Positions 62,756 to 64,000 of a DNA stretch of 64,000 bases are shown piece after piece (the stretch's first letter is position 1; each line of letters begins with the position of its first letter). Below the pieces are notes generated by a model. The model saw only the letters and a program-made list of their open reading frames with translations. It was not told the origin of the DNA and made no database searches. Made by a program: the position numbers and the translations under genes. Source of the DNA: Colius striatus (Eukaryota; Chordata; Aves; Coliiformes; Coliidae). The stretch covers positions 1,744,513-1,808,512 of the forward strand of contig NC_084781.1 of the NCBI RefSeq assembly GCF_028858725.1, given 5' to 3'.

Positions 62756-63704
62756 AGTTGGTTTGGAATTAGGCAAAACCAGTTTGCCCATCCCTCGTTG
62801 TAAAAGGGTTAATCCTCTAAACTATTGAGAGACAAGGGCAGGGAATTGTGAAAGGAGCCCCTGTTTTATAAGCATTTGTATTGCCAGTGCTTGAATGCCC
62901 GTAATAAGCAGGTTGCTGCTGTGATTAATGGCTGTTTTACATGCTGATGATGGATGATGTGTCTTACTGTAGAAGCCATTTATTTTGGTTGGGTCTCCTC
63001 ACCCAAGCAGGACTGGAAATGAGATGTTAATGTTTTTTATTCTCAGCAATTTAAAGAAAGGTGACCCATAAAAAGGAGAAAATCATTAAAACTCTGCCCT
63101 GTTGGGTTTTTTTCCCTTTGTAACGTGTGCAAAGACAACTCATGTGCAATTCTTTTCTTAACTACAGCCTTTTTTCTTCACAGATTCTTATTCTGTTCTC
63201 TCCAAGTTGGAAAGGAATAGGAACATGTTGTCAGCCTGAAACTTTATGAATTTGGAAGGAACAAACTATTCAAAGGCCTTAAACTCTCAGTCTGGCTTTG
63301 TTTTATTCAGTTATTTTTAGTCAAAGACTCAGAGAATTGGGGATCTTTAGTTATTTTGAGCCTGGTTTTGTATCAGATGAGAAGTTGCTGATTTCACTTT
63401 TAGTTTCAGTTGCATTTTCTTCCCTCACTGATGTCATTTATATGTATAAAGGTGGTGGTGGAGTGTTTGTGATGGTTTGGATACACAGGCTAGACACAGA
63501 AGAGAAGGTTTTTCATTAAACCAACTATATATCTGTATGCATTCAGCAGCATCCATCTAACTTTGAGATTTCAATATCCATTGAATGACTTAATAAAGGG
63601 AGGAGGAAAAAGACTTTTAAAAAGCACTCTTGAATGAAATCTCTTTCAGGGAGGTGAAAGTGGCTGCAGTGTTGAACCAAGTCTTTCCACAGTTCTACAT
63701 AAAC

Positions 63705-63872
63705 TGCCTTTCCTCCCAAGGAAGATGCTCCAGTGCCCTGAGCATCTTGGCAGCCCTGCACTGGCCTCTCTGCAGCACTTCCCTGTCCCTCTCCTGGAGC
63801 TGCTCTCCAGCAGGTCACCCCCAGCCTGTGCTGGCCCAGGGGGTTGTTCCTCCCCAGCTGCAGGACTCTGCT
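63705..63872 (-). mobile_element. CR1 LINE internal fragment, minus orientation, in BARX2 intron 1
   Basis: AAGATGCTCCAGTGCCCTGA, a CTGGCCTCTCTGCAGCA stretch, AGCAGGTCACCCCCAGCCTG and GGTTGTTCCTCCCCAGCTGC match the antisense of the CR1 region upstream of its 3' end. The copy breaks off after GGACTCTGC at 63872. The open frames over it on both strands are not functional genes. Confidence 0.75.
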
Positions 63873-64000
63873 CTTATAAAAAACATTCCCTGCAGACTTC
63901 TTTGAATCACCATCATGCCCAAATTGGCAGCCACAGGTGATCTTTGGCAGATTATCTTTCTTGGTTTAGAGGAACTTTGTGTTCTAGAAGTGCTGTGCAT

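Larger units (their letters stand above)
49750..64000 (+). other. BARX2: BARX2 intron 1 (5' part), with no further exon
   Basis: The intron starts with GTAAGC at 49750. No frame in the remaining 14 kb encodes the BARX2 region after the exon 1 junction or a homeodomain, so the next exon is outside the window. The intron holds a (TG)8 run at 51201-51216, CR1 fragments at 61055 and 63705, a GATA palindrome at 53860, an inverted-repeat element at 59459 and a CRE at 62748. The stretches 52690-53060 and 53550-53870 keep more CpGs than their surroundings and are candidate enhancers. Confidence 0.85.

Noticed and set aside
1..64000. Search for CRISPR arrays, tRNA/rRNA genes, endogenous retroviruses and intact transposons
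   Set aside because: No regularly spaced repeats, no cloverleaf tRNA, no rRNA segment, no LTR pair or retroviral frame, and no CR1 copy with coding capacity was seen by reading. A covariance-model and RepeatMasker run would be needed to exclude degraded copies.

Overview
This window is vertebrate nuclear DNA, almost certainly from a bird. The best evidence is several truncated CR1 LINE copies with the typical avian 3' end (14644-15007, 42409-42640, 49025-49078, 61055-61124, 63705-63872) in gene-poor, AT-rich sequence with only two CpG islands. Nothing prokaryotic, viral or operon-like is present. Most six-frame open frames here are chance; the large ones sit in the CpG islands and are GC-driven shadows.

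Layout. (1) 1-13.5 kb: AT-rich sequence without a convincing gene, apart from one speculative minus-strand exon at 12622-12739. (2) 13.56-14.29 kb: a CpG island that looks like a divergent promoter. It carries a minus-strand splice donor at 13762/13761 and a plus-strand ATG exon with a donor at 13858. By synteny known from other amniotes (inference only), the minus-strand gene is probably ARHGAP32, whose 5' end lies head-to-head with BARX2. (3) 14.3-47.2 kb: intergenic sequence with a G-rich minisatellite, CR1 copies, degraded MIR-like SINEs, a CpG-retaining block at 41.64-42.01 kb and one candidate plus-strand exon at 38193-38309. (4) 47.2-49.57 kb: upstream region and promoter of BARX2, with a homeodomain-site cluster, a CR1 remnant, a PBX/MEIS-type site, a perfect CArG box and a TATA box. 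(5) 49572-49749: coding part of BARX2 exon 1, followed by its intron 1 to the end of the window. The homeobox exons lie beyond 64000.

The only gene identified with confidence is BARX2, a Bar-class homeobox transcription factor. Most of the rest of the window can be read as its regulatory landscape: the proximal promoter module, upstream CpG-retaining blocks and intronic candidates (GATA palindrome at 53860, ancient hairpin element at 59459, CRE at 62748). I found no evidence of an undescribed biological system. The points most worth checking are the CArG/PBX/TATA module with an adjacent CR1 relic, the hairpin element in intron 1, and the unassigned exon at 38193.
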